Below are positions 1 to 7,272 of a stretch of 19,889 bases of DNA, piece by piece; positions within the stretch are counted from its first letter, which is position 1; the number at the start of each line of letters is the position of its first letter. The notes under the pieces are model-generated. The model did not search any database, was not told where the DNA came from, and saw only the letters and a program-made list of their open reading frames with translations. This DNA comes from Desulfuromonadaceae bacterium (GTDB lineage Bacteria > Desulfobacterota > Desulfuromonadia > Desulfuromonadales > SZUA-540), in assembly GCA_003250235.1 (NCBI GenBank), contig QKGY01000376.1:1-19889 (forward strand). Reading direction: 5' to 3'. Made by a program: the position numbers and the translations under genes.

Positions 1-137
1 ACGGACCTGACGTTTTCGTTCATTTTTCCGCAATCCAGGGCGACGGTTTCAAGTCCCTTGCCGAGGGCGATCGCGTGAGCTTTGATGTTGTTCAAGGCCA
101 GAAAGGCCCCCAGTCGGCCAACGTGCGCAAAGTTTAA
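1..137 (+). CDS. Cold shock protein (CspA family), 3' part only
   Basis: The window opens inside this gene. The reading frame begins with a complete codon at position 3 and ends with TAA at 135-137, giving the last 44 residues. The peptide contains DVFVHFSAI, the RNP2 RNA-binding motif of the cold shock domain, then the usual ending with EGDRVSFDVVQGQKGPQ and a final ANVRKV. Full proteins of this family are about 66-70 residues, so roughly one third is missing upstream. Family members are small cytoplasmic OB-fold proteins that bind single-stranded RNA and DNA and melt RNA structure, either in the cold or constitutively. Which paralogue this is cannot be told from the C-terminal part. A strong intrinsic terminator follows 11 nt after the stop codon. 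Confidence 0.95.
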   Translation, partial: GPDVFVHFSAIQGDGFKSLAEGDRVSFDVVQGQKGPQSANVRKV

Positions 138-148
138 GTGACCGAAGC

Positions 149-182
149 GAAAGAGTCCCGCGAAAATTCGCGGGACTCTTTC
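149..182 (+). terminator. Rho-independent terminator of the cold shock gene
   Basis: Positions 149-162 pair perfectly with 169-182 (arms GAAAGAGTCCCGCG and CGCGGGACTCTTTC), leaving a 6-nt A/T loop. The GC-rich core and the T-rich 3' arm make a good intrinsic terminator for the gene ending at 137. The T-run after the stem is short. Confidence 0.88.
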
Positions 183-242
183 TTACACCCGTTCCCCGCA
201 CCTTCCCTGTCCGCGCAACATCCCCCTCAAGGATCATCGCAT

Positions 243-365
243 AGCCAAAAAACGAACGATGGCTATGAGAAGCGGCAGAAGGAGCTGGCCAGAAAAGCGA
301 AACAGGAAGAGAAACTAAAGCAGAAACGCAAGGACAAGTCTTCTGAGAGTCCCGACCAAGATTAA
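243..365 (+). CDS. Small Lys/Glu-rich protein; start codon unclear, possibly damaged
   Basis: The frame ending at TAA 363-365 encodes a highly charged, probably helical peptide (GYEKRQKELARKAKQEEKLK and more K/R/E). From memory, similar mini-proteins of unknown function lie next to cold shock genes in Geobacter relatives. No normal start codon sits in this frame near the gene. The only upstream one is a GTG at 138, whose reading would run through the terminator hairpin. A Shine-Dalgarno-like AAGGA (229-233) is 7 nt before ATAGCCAAAAAACG (241 onward). If that ATA were ATG and the A-run one base longer, the product would begin M-A-K-K, as expected for this type. I therefore suspect a lost start plus a one-base deletion, or sequence error. 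The N-terminal boundary given here is arbitrary. Confidence 0.5.
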   Translation, partial: SQKTNDGYEKRQKELARKAKQEEKLKQKRKDKSSESPDQD

Positions 366-540
366 GGTGTCACCCTCCCCGATACGTCATCCTACGAACC
401 CCGCTTCACAGATCTGATTCCCCTCGCCATTTCGCACAATGTCTTTCGATCCATGTATTCGCCCGTTCATCCCGCGGCTTTCCCGTGCGTTGCCCCAATA
501 AACGATCACCCCATTTCCACAAAGCAGGAAGGAGTCGCCC

Positions 541-1596
541 GTGGCCTCTCTGAATTTTCAACAAGAAAAACGTTCTTTCAACACATACTACGAAACCAAC
601 CGGCATCTCCTTGAAGAAGCCATGAACACCTATATCCGGACCGTCGAAGCCCTGGTGAAAGACGCCGGTACCGGTGACGTGACCAAGATAGAGGGACGGA
701 TCAAGGACAAAGAAGAGTGCCTCAAGAAGTTCCAGCGCAAATATCTGAGCAAGGTCGAAAACGACGATTGCCCGTATGAGATCAAGGACTACATTTCCGA
801 CATGATCGGCATCCGCATCGTCTGTCTCTACGATGATCAGGTCGTACAGATTTCAGAGCTTCTCAAGAATCACTTCAGGACGATCGAGGTCACCGACAAG
901 ATTGCCGCCCTTGAAAACACCGAGGATTCTTTCGGATACAAAGGCTTGCACATGGATATGGCACCCAACCCGCAGGCCGTTTCCGCCCCTGAGAACCCGC
1001 CACTTGCCGGACATCCTTTTGAAGTGCAGATCCGTTCCGTGATCCAGGACGCCTGGAGTATTCTCGATCACAAGATCAAGTACAAGAAGTCCATCCCCAT
1101 CGATCTCAAGCGCCGGATCAATGTTCTCTCGGCGCTGTTCGAGCTTGCCGACCGGGAATTCAAAGAGATCCGCAACGCGACCCTGGATCTGATCCAGCAA
1201 GAGACATCGGAGACGGTAAGTGACGGGCCTGAAGGTATCGGGGAGCCTTCCCAGACGGCCCCGGGGAAAACCATCAACGCGTTCAGTTTCCTTCGTATCG
1301 CCGGGCACTTTTTTAAGGATTTCGACTTTGAAGATTACAAGGTGGACAACTTTGTCCAGGATATCCTGCGGCTGGACCCGGGCTTTAAAAAGTCGGACCT
1401 GCACAAGAGCCTGATCGCCAACCTGAAAACCGTGAGGGATTACCGGCAGGACTATCTGAATGAAAATCCGGAGAACACGTTCAGTCCCTACACGGCGATC
1501 CGCCACTGCCTCTATCTCTATGACCGGGAAACCTTCGGACGTATTTTATCCAGAATCCCCAGAGAACGTTTTCAGCACTGGCAAAACAAGGCATAA
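541..1596 (+). CDS. Stand-alone RelA/SpoT synthetase-domain protein with C-terminal extension
   Basis: This 351-residue protein starts at GTG 541, with AGGAAGGAG just upstream. It carries a (p)ppGpp synthetase (RelA_SpoT) domain at about residues 50-185. Visible motifs are RIKDKEECLKKFQRK (52-67, substrate-binding basic patch), ISDMIGIRIVC (85-95, metal-binding Asp), GYKGLH (132-137, stacking Tyr and His), FEVQIRS (160-166, catalytic Glu) and AWSILDHKIKYK (171-182). No HD hydrolase domain, TGS or ACT domain is present, so by family knowledge it would transfer pyrophosphate from ATP to GDP or GTP without degrading the product. Residues about 245-351 form an extension I cannot assign. It is much longer than ordinary small alarmone synthetases (about 210-260 residues). 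A housekeeping role and a toxic-synthetase (toxSAS-like) role both remain possible. It is monocistronic here, with convergent small genes downstream. Confidence 0.85.
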   Translation: MASLNFQQEKRSFNTYYETNRHLLEEAMNTYIRTVEALVKDAGTGDVTKIEGRIKDKEECLKKFQRKYLSKVENDDCPYEIKDYISDMIGIRIVCLYDDQVVQISELLKNHFRTIEVTDKIAALENTEDSFGYKGLHMDMAPNPQAVSAPENPPLAGHPFEVQIRSVIQDAWSILDHKIKYKKSIPIDLKRRINVLSALFELADREFKEIRNATLDLIQQETSETVSDGPEGIGEPSQTAPGKTINAFSFLRIAGHFFKDFDFEDYKVDNFVQDILRLDPGFKKSDLHKSLIANLKTVRDYRQDYLNENPENTFSPYTAIRHCLYLYDRETFGRILSRIPRERFQHWQNKA

Positions 1597-1662
1597 TCCC
1601 CGGGACAGGCGCCCGGATCGGGGAGATGGCCGCTCCACGGAGAGCCGCCCCCTTAGGGGCCC
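1597..1662. terminator. GC-rich hairpins between convergent genes (possible terminators)
   Basis: This gap lies between the RelA/SpoT gene (+) and the small zinc-ribbon gene (-). TCCCCG at 1597-1602 can pair with CGGGGA at 1619-1624, and a second hairpin, GCCCC with GGGGC, lies at 1647-1660. Neither has a clear T-run, so termination in either direction is only a possibility. Confidence 0.3.
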
Positions 1663-1671
1663 ATCGTAAAG

Positions 1672-1884
1672 CTACCCCTTCCAGAGGGTCCACGGCTCCG
1701 CGTTTTTATTGGTGCTATGGGTGAACTTCGCCTTGCAGGTCAGGCACTGGTAATCCTGCTCTTCGAATCCTTTTGGCTTATTCCCGCTGAAAATTCGCGG
1801 TTCATCCACCTTGACCAGCTCATCATGGGGTTTTCCGCTTCGCAATTTTTTTGATTGTCCTTCGCACAACACACAGATTTTCAT
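1672..1884 (-). CDS. Small zinc-ribbon protein, unknown function
   Basis: This is a 70-residue protein beginning MKICVLCEGQ. ATG is at 1884, preceded on the minus strand by a purine-rich AAGGGGTAAGGGTGGA stretch that can serve as ribosome binding site. Two CxxC pairs (Cys4/Cys7 and Cys47/Cys50, in CVLC and CLTC) are spaced as in a zinc ribbon, with aromatic and basic residues after the second knuckle. It has no signal peptide or membrane segment, so it should be cytoplasmic. The gene lies 69 nt downstream of another zinc-ribbon gene on the same strand and may be co-transcribed with it. The Cys pattern and its difference from a shadow frame support a real gene. The function is not recognisable. 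Confidence 0.72.
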   Translation of the reverse strand: MKICVLCEGQSKKLRSGKPHDELVKVDEPRIFSGNKPKGFEEQDYQCLTCKAKFTHSTNKNAEPWTLWKG

Positions 1885-1953
1885 TCCACCCTTACCCCTT
1901 CTTGTTTCAAAGCCCAGCCCGGAGGCCAGACACCGTTTCGCATTCTCGTTTAG

Positions 1954-2358
1954 TTATTTGCTGCGCATCATTTTCTTGCCGTCTTCGAAAAGAACCTCGA
2001 CTTTCTGGGTTCCGGCCACGCGTAACACCATACCGAGCCCGAAGAGAGGGTGGATGATCAGGTCCTTTGCCTTGTAGGCATCGGTCATGCGATAGTCTGT
2101 CGCCTCAGCGGTTTCCCAGTTTGGTCGCAGGGCGGCCCACTCGTTTTTCTCCGTCTCTCGCAATGTGAGGCCTTTGGGAACAGCCGTCCGTTTTTTTACC
2201 CCTGGGGCTCGAACCTTATGGTGGTGACCGCAGACCTGACACGTCACTTCAACTGGTGTCTGTCCGTCAAGACGGACAAGGGTGTGATCCGTATTTTTTC
2301 GGCATTTGGAGCAGCGGACCTTGATCGTTTGTCCAACGGATAAAAGCGGGCGTTGCAT
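1954..2358 (-). CDS. Zinc ribbon plus CarD/UvrD-tail-like Tudor domain protein
   Basis: This is a 134-residue cytoplasmic protein with ATG at 2358 and GGGAG about 8 nt upstream. The N-terminal part has two CxxC knuckles (Cys16/Cys19, CSKC, and Cys40/Cys43, CQVC) in a short zinc ribbon, followed by a basic linker. The C-terminal part, about residues 99-128, reads LIIHPLFGLGMVLRVAG then KVEVLFEDGKK. This matches the pattern HPxFGxGxV...VxFxDGxK seen in the RNA-polymerase-binding Tudor-like modules of CarD and the UvrD/PcrA C-terminus. By analogy it could contact RNA polymerase or nucleic acid, but that is inference from a short motif. Proteins of this layout appear in Geobacter relatives as conserved hypotheticals, as far as I recall. 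The 70-residue zinc-ribbon gene follows 69 nt downstream. Confidence 0.8.
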   Translation of the reverse strand: MQRPLLSVGQTIKVRCSKCRKNTDHTLVRLDGQTPVEVTCQVCGHHHKVRAPGVKKRTAVPKGLTLRETEKNEWAALRPNWETAEATDYRMTDAYKAKDLIIHPLFGLGMVLRVAGTQKVEVLFEDGKKMMRSK

Positions 2359-2815
2359 AGGAATACTCCCTGGTTGAAGGTGAAAAGACTTAACCGATAA
2401 AAACCAGGAGGAGCTCTGGATTCTAAGGGGGAGAGCGGAGGACGGCCATTCCGGAACATGCCGGCATGCCAGCCATTCTTATGGTCTCCGGAGCGTCAAC
2501 ACCACGGAGTCGAAGAGAGAAGAGGAGAAAACATGGGAAGAATCAGGACGTAATTCTCATCATACACGGATGGGCATCTAAAAGATATGTTTCGGCGGAG
2601 AATTCTTCTTTACACCCCGGTGTGCTCCTTTACCCGAAAAAGTAACCGCTTTGTTTCTTATGGTATCCGTGACAAGGACGGCCTTGCAGACAAAGGAACG
2701 AGCGGGTCCATCGTCTTTTCTGCCCGTTGTTTCTGCCAATTCAAGATCGCCCCCCTGAGGACAGAAACACCACCATCTTAAATCACCTCATAGATCCGCA
2801 TTTCGGCAAATGCGT
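2359..2815. other. 457-bp gap without recognisable gene
   Basis: This stretch separates the zinc-ribbon pair from the end of the large minus-strand operon. It should carry the promoter of the gene starting at 2358, but I find no convincing -35/-10 pair. Short open frames here (for example 2587-2781, +) lack a ribosome binding site, a recognisable motif or plausible composition. A 12-bp palindrome (CATGCCGGCATG, 2457-2468) and the hairpin at 2797-2814 are the only clear structures. Confidence 0.6.
2797..2814 (-). terminator. Hairpin directly after the stress-protein stop codon
   Basis: CGCATTT and AAATGCG form a perfect 7-bp stem with a 4-nt loop, starting 2 nt after the TAA at 2818-2816 on the minus strand. 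It is placed as a terminator or 3'-end stabiliser for the seven-gene operon. There is no T-run, so intrinsic termination is uncertain. Confidence 0.4.
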
Positions 2816-3706
2816 TTACACAGGGATCAGCAGCAGCGGCGTCGTGGTTTTCGACAAGACCGCCGCGGTGACGCTGTTGCTCCAGAAAGCCTCGCTGCCG
2901 GCGCGACCATGGGTGGCCATGACGATCAGGTCCGCATGGCTGCGGGCCGCCGTGGCCACGATCATTTTGGCCGTGTGGCCGTAGCGAAGCTCCCCTTTGG
3001 CGTCGAGCCCTTCCTTTTTCAGCCGCGTCAATACCTGTTGCAGGTAGTCTTCGAGATTCACCGCGTCCAGGGCGCTCAGCGTGCGGGTGGCCCCCGGCAT
3101 GAAGCGGGCCAGCGCCGTGCCCCGCGCCGTCGACGGCGGCGGCACCACCCCGAGCAGATGCACCATCGCGCCACAGCCTTGGGCCAACTCCCGGGCCGGA
3201 TCCAGCCCGCCCGCGTGCCGTTCGGTTCCGTCGAGGGGCAGCAGCAGGCGGTTCAGGGCAAAAGATGCGGGGGCTCCCCCGGCGTTCGGCCGCACCAGCA
3301 GCAGCGGCGTCTGCCCCAGGGTGATCACCTGTTGCGCCAGGTTGCCCCGCATCAGCCGGGTGAGCCTGTCGGGCCCGTGGTTGCACATGACGATGAGGTC
3401 CGGATGCAGCTCCTCCTCGTGCGCCACGATTCCCTCGGCCACATCGCCGACCGGCGTGCCGTGCACATGACAGGCCAGATCGGGCAGATCGGAAAAATAG
3501 CGTTCCCGCACGCCCTGCAGGTACGTTTCGGCCTCGGCGGGTTGCGCCAGGTGCGCTTCGCCGTGCACCATCGACGGCGCATCGACCTCGAGCAGGTGTA
3601 TCAGGGTGATTCGCGCTTGCAGCGTGCGGGCCAGATAGGCGGCCACGGGCAGGGCCGTTTCGGCCATCGCCGTGCCATCCAGGGGAACGAGCAGATGTTG
3701 AATCAT
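2816..3706 (-). CDS. Tandem-domain universal stress protein (UspA family)
   Basis: This is a 296-residue protein with two Usp domains. The first begins IQHLLVPLDGT (residue 2) and the second LNRLLLPLDGT (about 151). The ATG at 3706 has GGGAG upstream, and the gene starts only 2 nt after the stop of the transporter gene, so it is translationally close-coupled. The open frame extends much further upstream, but that part is the shadow of the transporter. The ATP-binding motif G-2x-G-9x-G(S/T) is imperfect. Domain 2 keeps THGRAG followed by SNSV, while domain 1 has NHGPDRLTRLMRGN and lacks the second Gly. Domain 2 may therefore bind nucleotide while domain 1 may not. Family members are cytoplasmic proteins raised under starvation or oxidative stress. 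Pairing with NRAMP transporters is something I recall from other bacteria. Its exact role is unknown. Confidence 0.9.
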   Translation of the reverse strand: MIQHLLVPLDGTAMAETALPVAAYLARTLQARITLIHLLEVDAPSMVHGEAHLAQPAEAETYLQGVRERYFSDLPDLACHVHGTPVGDVAEGIVAHEEELHPDLIVMCNHGPDRLTRLMRGNLAQQVITLGQTPLLLVRPNAGGAPASFALNRLLLPLDGTERHAGGLDPARELAQGCGAMVHLLGVVPPPSTARGTALARFMPGATRTLSALDAVNLEDYLQQVLTRLKKEGLDAKGELRYGHTAKMIVATAARSHADLIVMATHGRAGSEAFWSNSVTAAVLSKTTTPLLLIPV

Positions 3707-3708
3707 GG

Positions 3709-5010
3709 TCAGACTCCCGCGAAAATCTGCATCAGCAGGTAAACGTTCAGGGCCAGGATCAGCGCCGCCACCAGCCAGGCCAGCACCGTGGTAATCCGCC
3801 AGTTCACCAGCTCTCCCATGATGTCGCGGCGCTGGGTGAAGAGAATGAGGGGGATCACTGCGAAGGGGAGTCCGAAGCTGAGGACCACCTGGCTGATCAC
3901 CAGGGTACGGGTCGGATCGAGCCCCATGAAGATAACGATCAGCGACGGGACCACGGTCACGAGCCGGCGCAGCCAAACCGGGATCTGGTGGCGGATGAAC
4001 CCCTGCATGATGACCTGTCCGGACAGGGTCCCCACCGTTGTGGAGGCCAGCCCGGCTGCCAGTAGCGAGATGGCGAAAACCCAGCCCGCCGCTTGACCCA
4101 GCAGGGGCTGCAGGGTGCGGTGCGCTTCTTCGATGCTGGCGACGTGGCTGAGGCCCGAGCGGTGAAAGGTGGCGGCCGCCATCATCAGCATGGCGGCATT
4201 GACAAAGCCGGCCACCCCCATGGCGATGGTGACGTCGGCCACTTCGAAAAAGAACAGACGCCGCTTCTGAAGCGGATCGGTCACCCGGATACGCCCCTGG
4301 GTCAGGGATGAGTGCAGGAAGATCACGTGCGGCATGACGGTGGCCCCGAGGATGCCTGCGGCGAGCAGTACGCTCTCCGCCCCGGCAAAACGGGGGACGA
4401 ACGCGTGACGCACCACCAGATCCCATTCCGGCCGGTCCAGGAACGTTTCGACCACGTAACACAGGGCGATCACGCCGAGCAGGGCGGTGATCACCGCCTC
4501 GAGGGGACGAAAACCGCGGGACTGCAGGGCGAGGATCAGAAAGGTGACTGCGGCGGTGACCAGCCCGGCGATCCACAGGGGCATGCCGAACAGCAGGTTG
4601 AAGCCGACCGCCGCGCCGACGAACTCCGCCAGGTCGGTCGCCATGGCCACCAACTCCATGATCACCCACATGCCCCAGGACCACCCCACCGGGAAATGCT
4701 CGCGGCAGAGTTCGGCCAGGTTTTTGCCCGTGGCGATCCCCAGCTTGGCCGACTGGCCCTGGATCAGCATCGCCATAAGATTGCTGGCGACGACGACCCA
4801 TAGCAGGGTATAGCCGAATTTCGCACCCCCCTCGATATTGGTGGCGAAGTTGCCCGGATCGACATAGGCGATGCTGGCGATGAACGCCGGCCCGAGAAAG
4901 GGGAGCAGTCGGGCGAGTCCGCGCCGCTGCGGCCCGTCGCCCGAGAGGATTTCGTCGGCGGCCTTCTGCGTCCGGACGTCTCCGGAGAGTTGCGGTTCTG
5001 ATTTCGTCAT
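3709..5010 (-). CDS. NRAMP-family divalent metal (Mn/Fe) transporter
   Basis: This is a 433-residue inner-membrane protein, probably with 11 membrane helices. The start chosen is ATG 5010 (MTKSEPQLSG), with GAGGAAGAGGA upstream and a 4-bp ATGA overlap with the pgl stop. A longer GTG reading would add 16 residues of Arg/Gly-rich shadow sequence. The metal-site signature of helix 1, DPGN, is at residues 51-54 (YVDPGNFATNIEGG). The helix 6 metal-coordinating Met lies in MPHV (226-229). These residues indicate proton-coupled import of Mn2+ or Fe2+, as in MntH. The usual MPHN is MPHV here. The gene sits between pgl and the stress protein in a tight operon. Supply of divalent metal under oxidative stress is a reasonable inference, but the substrate is not proven. 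Confidence 0.93.
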   Translation of the reverse strand: MTKSEPQLSGDVRTQKAADEILSGDGPQRRGLARLLPFLGPAFIASIAYVDPGNFATNIEGGAKFGYTLLWVVVASNLMAMLIQGQSAKLGIATGKNLAELCREHFPVGWSWGMWVIMELVAMATDLAEFVGAAVGFNLLFGMPLWIAGLVTAAVTFLILALQSRGFRPLEAVITALLGVIALCYVVETFLDRPEWDLVVRHAFVPRFAGAESVLLAAGILGATVMPHVIFLHSSLTQGRIRVTDPLQKRRLFFFEVADVTIAMGVAGFVNAAMLMMAAATFHRSGLSHVASIEEAHRTLQPLLGQAAGWVFAISLLAAGLASTTVGTLSGQVIMQGFIRHQIPVWLRRLVTVVPSLIVIFMGLDPTRTLVISQVVLSFGLPFAVIPLILFTQRRDIMGELVNWRITTVLAWLVAALILALNVYLLMQIFAGV

Positions 5011-5732
5011 GCGTCCTCTTCCTCGACCAGGCCGGCAGCGGCCCGGTCGATCAACCATAGCACGTCTTTCGCCCCTGAGGCGATCCGCTGGGCGGGGTAC
5101 CTGCCTTCCTGGCCTTCAAGCACCTCATGCAGGATATCCGCCTTCTCCCTCCCTGCGACCAAAAACACCACCAGTCGGGCCGCATCGAGTGCCGCCCCCG
5201 TAAGGGTCAGGCGCGCAAACTCTTCGCCGCGCACCTGAACCGGCAGAACCAGCCGGCCGGTCTCGGGCGGCACGTCCGCACCGGGGATCAGCGAGGCGGT
5301 ATGCCCGTCTTTTCCCAGCCCCAGCAAAACCACGTCAAAGAAGGCTGTTTCGCCCGGAAAGAAGGTCCTCAGCCGCTCCTCGTGATACCGGGCGGCCCCC
5401 TGCGGATCTGTTCCGCAGCGCAGGGGATGGATCTGCGCTTCGGCCAGCGGAATCTTATCGAGAAACGCCGCGCGCGCCAGGCGCTCGTTACTGCGGGGAT
5501 CATCGGGCGCAACGCAGCGCTCGTCCCCCCAGAACAGCTGGACGCGCGACCAGTCGACCTGCCGGCTGTACGGCAGCTCGCCCAGCAGTTCGTAGGTGCG
5601 CCGTGGCGTGCTGCCTCCGGAGAGCGCTACGCAGAAGCGGCCCCGTTCGCGGATTGCCTGCGCCGCCTTTTCGACGAAGAGCAGGACGGCGGCCCGGCTG
5701 AGGGCTTCGAGATCGTCCAGAATCCGGATCAT
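5007..5732 (-). CDS. pgl: 6-phosphogluconolactonase
   Basis: This is a 241-residue cytoplasmic enzyme of the DevB/SOL type that hydrolyses 6-phosphoglucono-delta-lactone to 6-phosphogluconate, step two of the oxidative pentose phosphate pathway. The family motifs are CVALSGGSTPRRTYELL (34-50, phosphate binding), FWGDERCVAPDDPRSN (67-82) and LLGLGKDGHTASLIPG (136-151, with the catalytic His). The length is normal. The ATG at 5732 overlaps the zwf stop by 4 bp (ATGA), and its own stop overlaps the transporter start by 4 bp, so it is translationally coupled on both sides. Its place directly after glucose-6-phosphate dehydrogenase fits the reaction order. Confidence 0.96.
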   Translation of the reverse strand: MIRILDDLEALSRAAVLLFVEKAAQAIRERGRFCVALSGGSTPRRTYELLGELPYSRQVDWSRVQLFWGDERCVAPDDPRSNERLARAAFLDKIPLAEAQIHPLRCGTDPQGAARYHEERLRTFFPGETAFFDVVLLGLGKDGHTASLIPGADVPPETGRLVLPVQVRGEEFARLTLTGAALDAARLVVFLVAGREKADILHEVLEGQEGRYPAQRIASGAKDVLWLIDRAAAGLVEEEDA

Positions 5733-7264
5733 TTCTGTCCCTCTTCCCCTTCCCGTTCGGTCAACACCGGGTCGAACCAGCTTCGGCCGTCCTGGGTCAA
5801 CAGGGCATCGGCGCTCTCAGGCCCCCAGCTTCCCGACACGTAATCGGGGAAATCTCCGGCCGGGGTCTCCTCCCAGCTCTTCAGCACGGGGGAAATGACC
5901 TCCCAAGCCTTCTCCACCTGATCGGCGCGCATAAACAGGGTGGCATCGCCGCGCATCACATCGAGCAACAGGGTCTCGTAGGCCTCCGGAGGCGTCTTGC
6001 GGAAAGCCTCCCGGTAGCAGAACTGCATGTCGACCGGGGCCAGAAGCATACGGGTCCCCGGCTGCTTGGCCTGAATGCGCAGGGTGATTCCCTCCTCGGG
6101 CTGGATACGGATGATCAGGCGGTTGGGCTGCCAGTTCTCCACGGCCGAGGCCGGAAAGCTCTGGTGCGGCACCGGCCGGAACAGGATCGACACCTGCGAG
6201 ACTTTCTGCGCCAGGCGCTTGCCGGTACGCAGGTAAAAGGGCACCCCCTGCCAACGCCAGTTGTCCACGAACAGGCGCAGCGCCACGAACGTTTCGGTGC
6301 CCGATTCGGGACGCACCCCGACCTCCTGCCGATAGCCCGGCACCGTCTTCACCCCGTCCATCCGCCCCTCGCCGTACTGCCCGCGTACGGCGTAGTGATG
6401 CACCTTCTCGGCGCGAATCGGATGAATGGCCCGCAGCACGTCGATCTTCTTGTTGCGGATCTCGTCGGCGTCAAAGGATACCGGCGCTTCCATGGCGATC
6501 AGGCAGAGGATCTGCAGCAGGTGGTTCTGCACCATGTCGCGCAGGGCGCCGGCGTGATCGTAGTAGCCGGCACGGTGCCCGACCCCCACCGTCTCGGCCA
6601 CGGTGATCTGTACCTGGTCGATGTAGCGGCGGTCCCAGATCGGTTCGAACAGGGCGTTGGCAAAACGGAACGCCAGCAGGTTCTGCACGGTCTCCTTGCC
6701 CAGATAGTGATCGATGCGGAAAATCTGCGACTCGGAAAAGAGCGCCGTCAGGGTGCGATCGAGGGCCCGGGCCGATTGCAGATCCCGGCCGAAGGGCTTC
6801 TCCACCACCAAGCGGTCCCGGGAGCAGTCCTGACACAGGCCCAGGTCTTTGAGCCGGGCGGCCGCCTTTTCGATCAGGGTTGGCGGAATCGCCAGATAAA
6901 AGACACGGTTGGCTTGGCCCCCCCAGCTTTTGTCCACCTGGTCCAGCCGTTTGCGCAGCGACGCCGACATCTCGGGAGCGGTAAAGTCCGCATTCAGGAT
7001 GGAGATCTTTTCGGCGAAGGCTGTCCACGAAGCGTCGTCGGTCTTGCCACGGCGGGAAAACCGGTCGACCCCTTCGCGCAGATGCCCACGGAACGCCTCG
7101 TCACTCTGGCTGCTGCGATCGACGCCGATCAGGGCGAAGGTCTCGGGAAGCTGCCGGTCGAGGTGCAGGTTGTAGAGGGCCGGGACCAGCTTGCGCCAGG
7201 TCAGGTCGCCCCCGGCACCAAAGACGATGAACAGGGTCGGATCAAGACCGTTGGGTGTCGTCAT
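5729..7264 (-). CDS. zwf: Glucose-6-phosphate 1-dehydrogenase
   Basis: This 511-residue cytoplasmic enzyme oxidises glucose-6-phosphate to the lactone and makes NADPH. The coenzyme-binding loop GAGGDLTWRKL is at residues 16-26, EKPFGRDL at 155-162, and the active-site signature RIDHYLGKE at 183-191 with its catalytic His and Lys. I chose ATG 7264 because GGAGGTGA lies 8 nt upstream, overlapping the gnd stop. A GTG at 7288 would add 8 residues and overlap gnd by 16 nt. The length is typical. An unusual CxxC (Cys144/Cys147, LCQDCSRD) sits just before the EKPFG region. It is co-transcribed with gnd and pgl. Confidence 0.97.
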   Translation of the reverse strand: MTTPNGLDPTLFIVFGAGGDLTWRKLVPALYNLHLDRQLPETFALIGVDRSSQSDEAFRGHLREGVDRFSRRGKTDDASWTAFAEKISILNADFTAPEMSASLRKRLDQVDKSWGGQANRVFYLAIPPTLIEKAAARLKDLGLCQDCSRDRLVVEKPFGRDLQSARALDRTLTALFSESQIFRIDHYLGKETVQNLLAFRFANALFEPIWDRRYIDQVQITVAETVGVGHRAGYYDHAGALRDMVQNHLLQILCLIAMEAPVSFDADEIRNKKIDVLRAIHPIRAEKVHHYAVRGQYGEGRMDGVKTVPGYRQEVGVRPESGTETFVALRLFVDNWRWQGVPFYLRTGKRLAQKVSQVSILFRPVPHQSFPASAVENWQPNRLIIRIQPEEGITLRIQAKQPGTRMLLAPVDMQFCYREAFRKTPPEAYETLLLDVMRGDATLFMRADQVEKAWEVISPVLKSWEETPAGDFPDYVSGSWGPESADALLTQDGRSWFDPVLTEREGEEGQK

Positions 7265-7272
7265 ATCCGCGC

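Noticed and set aside
853..1506. 217-codon minus-strand frame inside the RelA/SpoT gene
   Set aside because: It is the shadow of a motif-complete plus-strand gene and has no independent support.
2457..2468. Palindrome CATGCCGGCATG
   Set aside because: It is a short 12-bp GC palindrome with no promoter, repeat copy or gene relation. It is expected by chance in such DNA.
2587..2781. 64-codon plus-strand ORF in the gap before the operon end
   Set aside because: It has no ribosome binding site, motif or coding-like composition, and nothing recognisable.
3709..4801. N-terminal 360 residues of the long frame ending in the stress protein
   Set aside because: This part is Gly/Arg/Pro-rich shadow of the NRAMP gene. 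The real Usp start is the ATG at 3706 with its own ribosome binding site.
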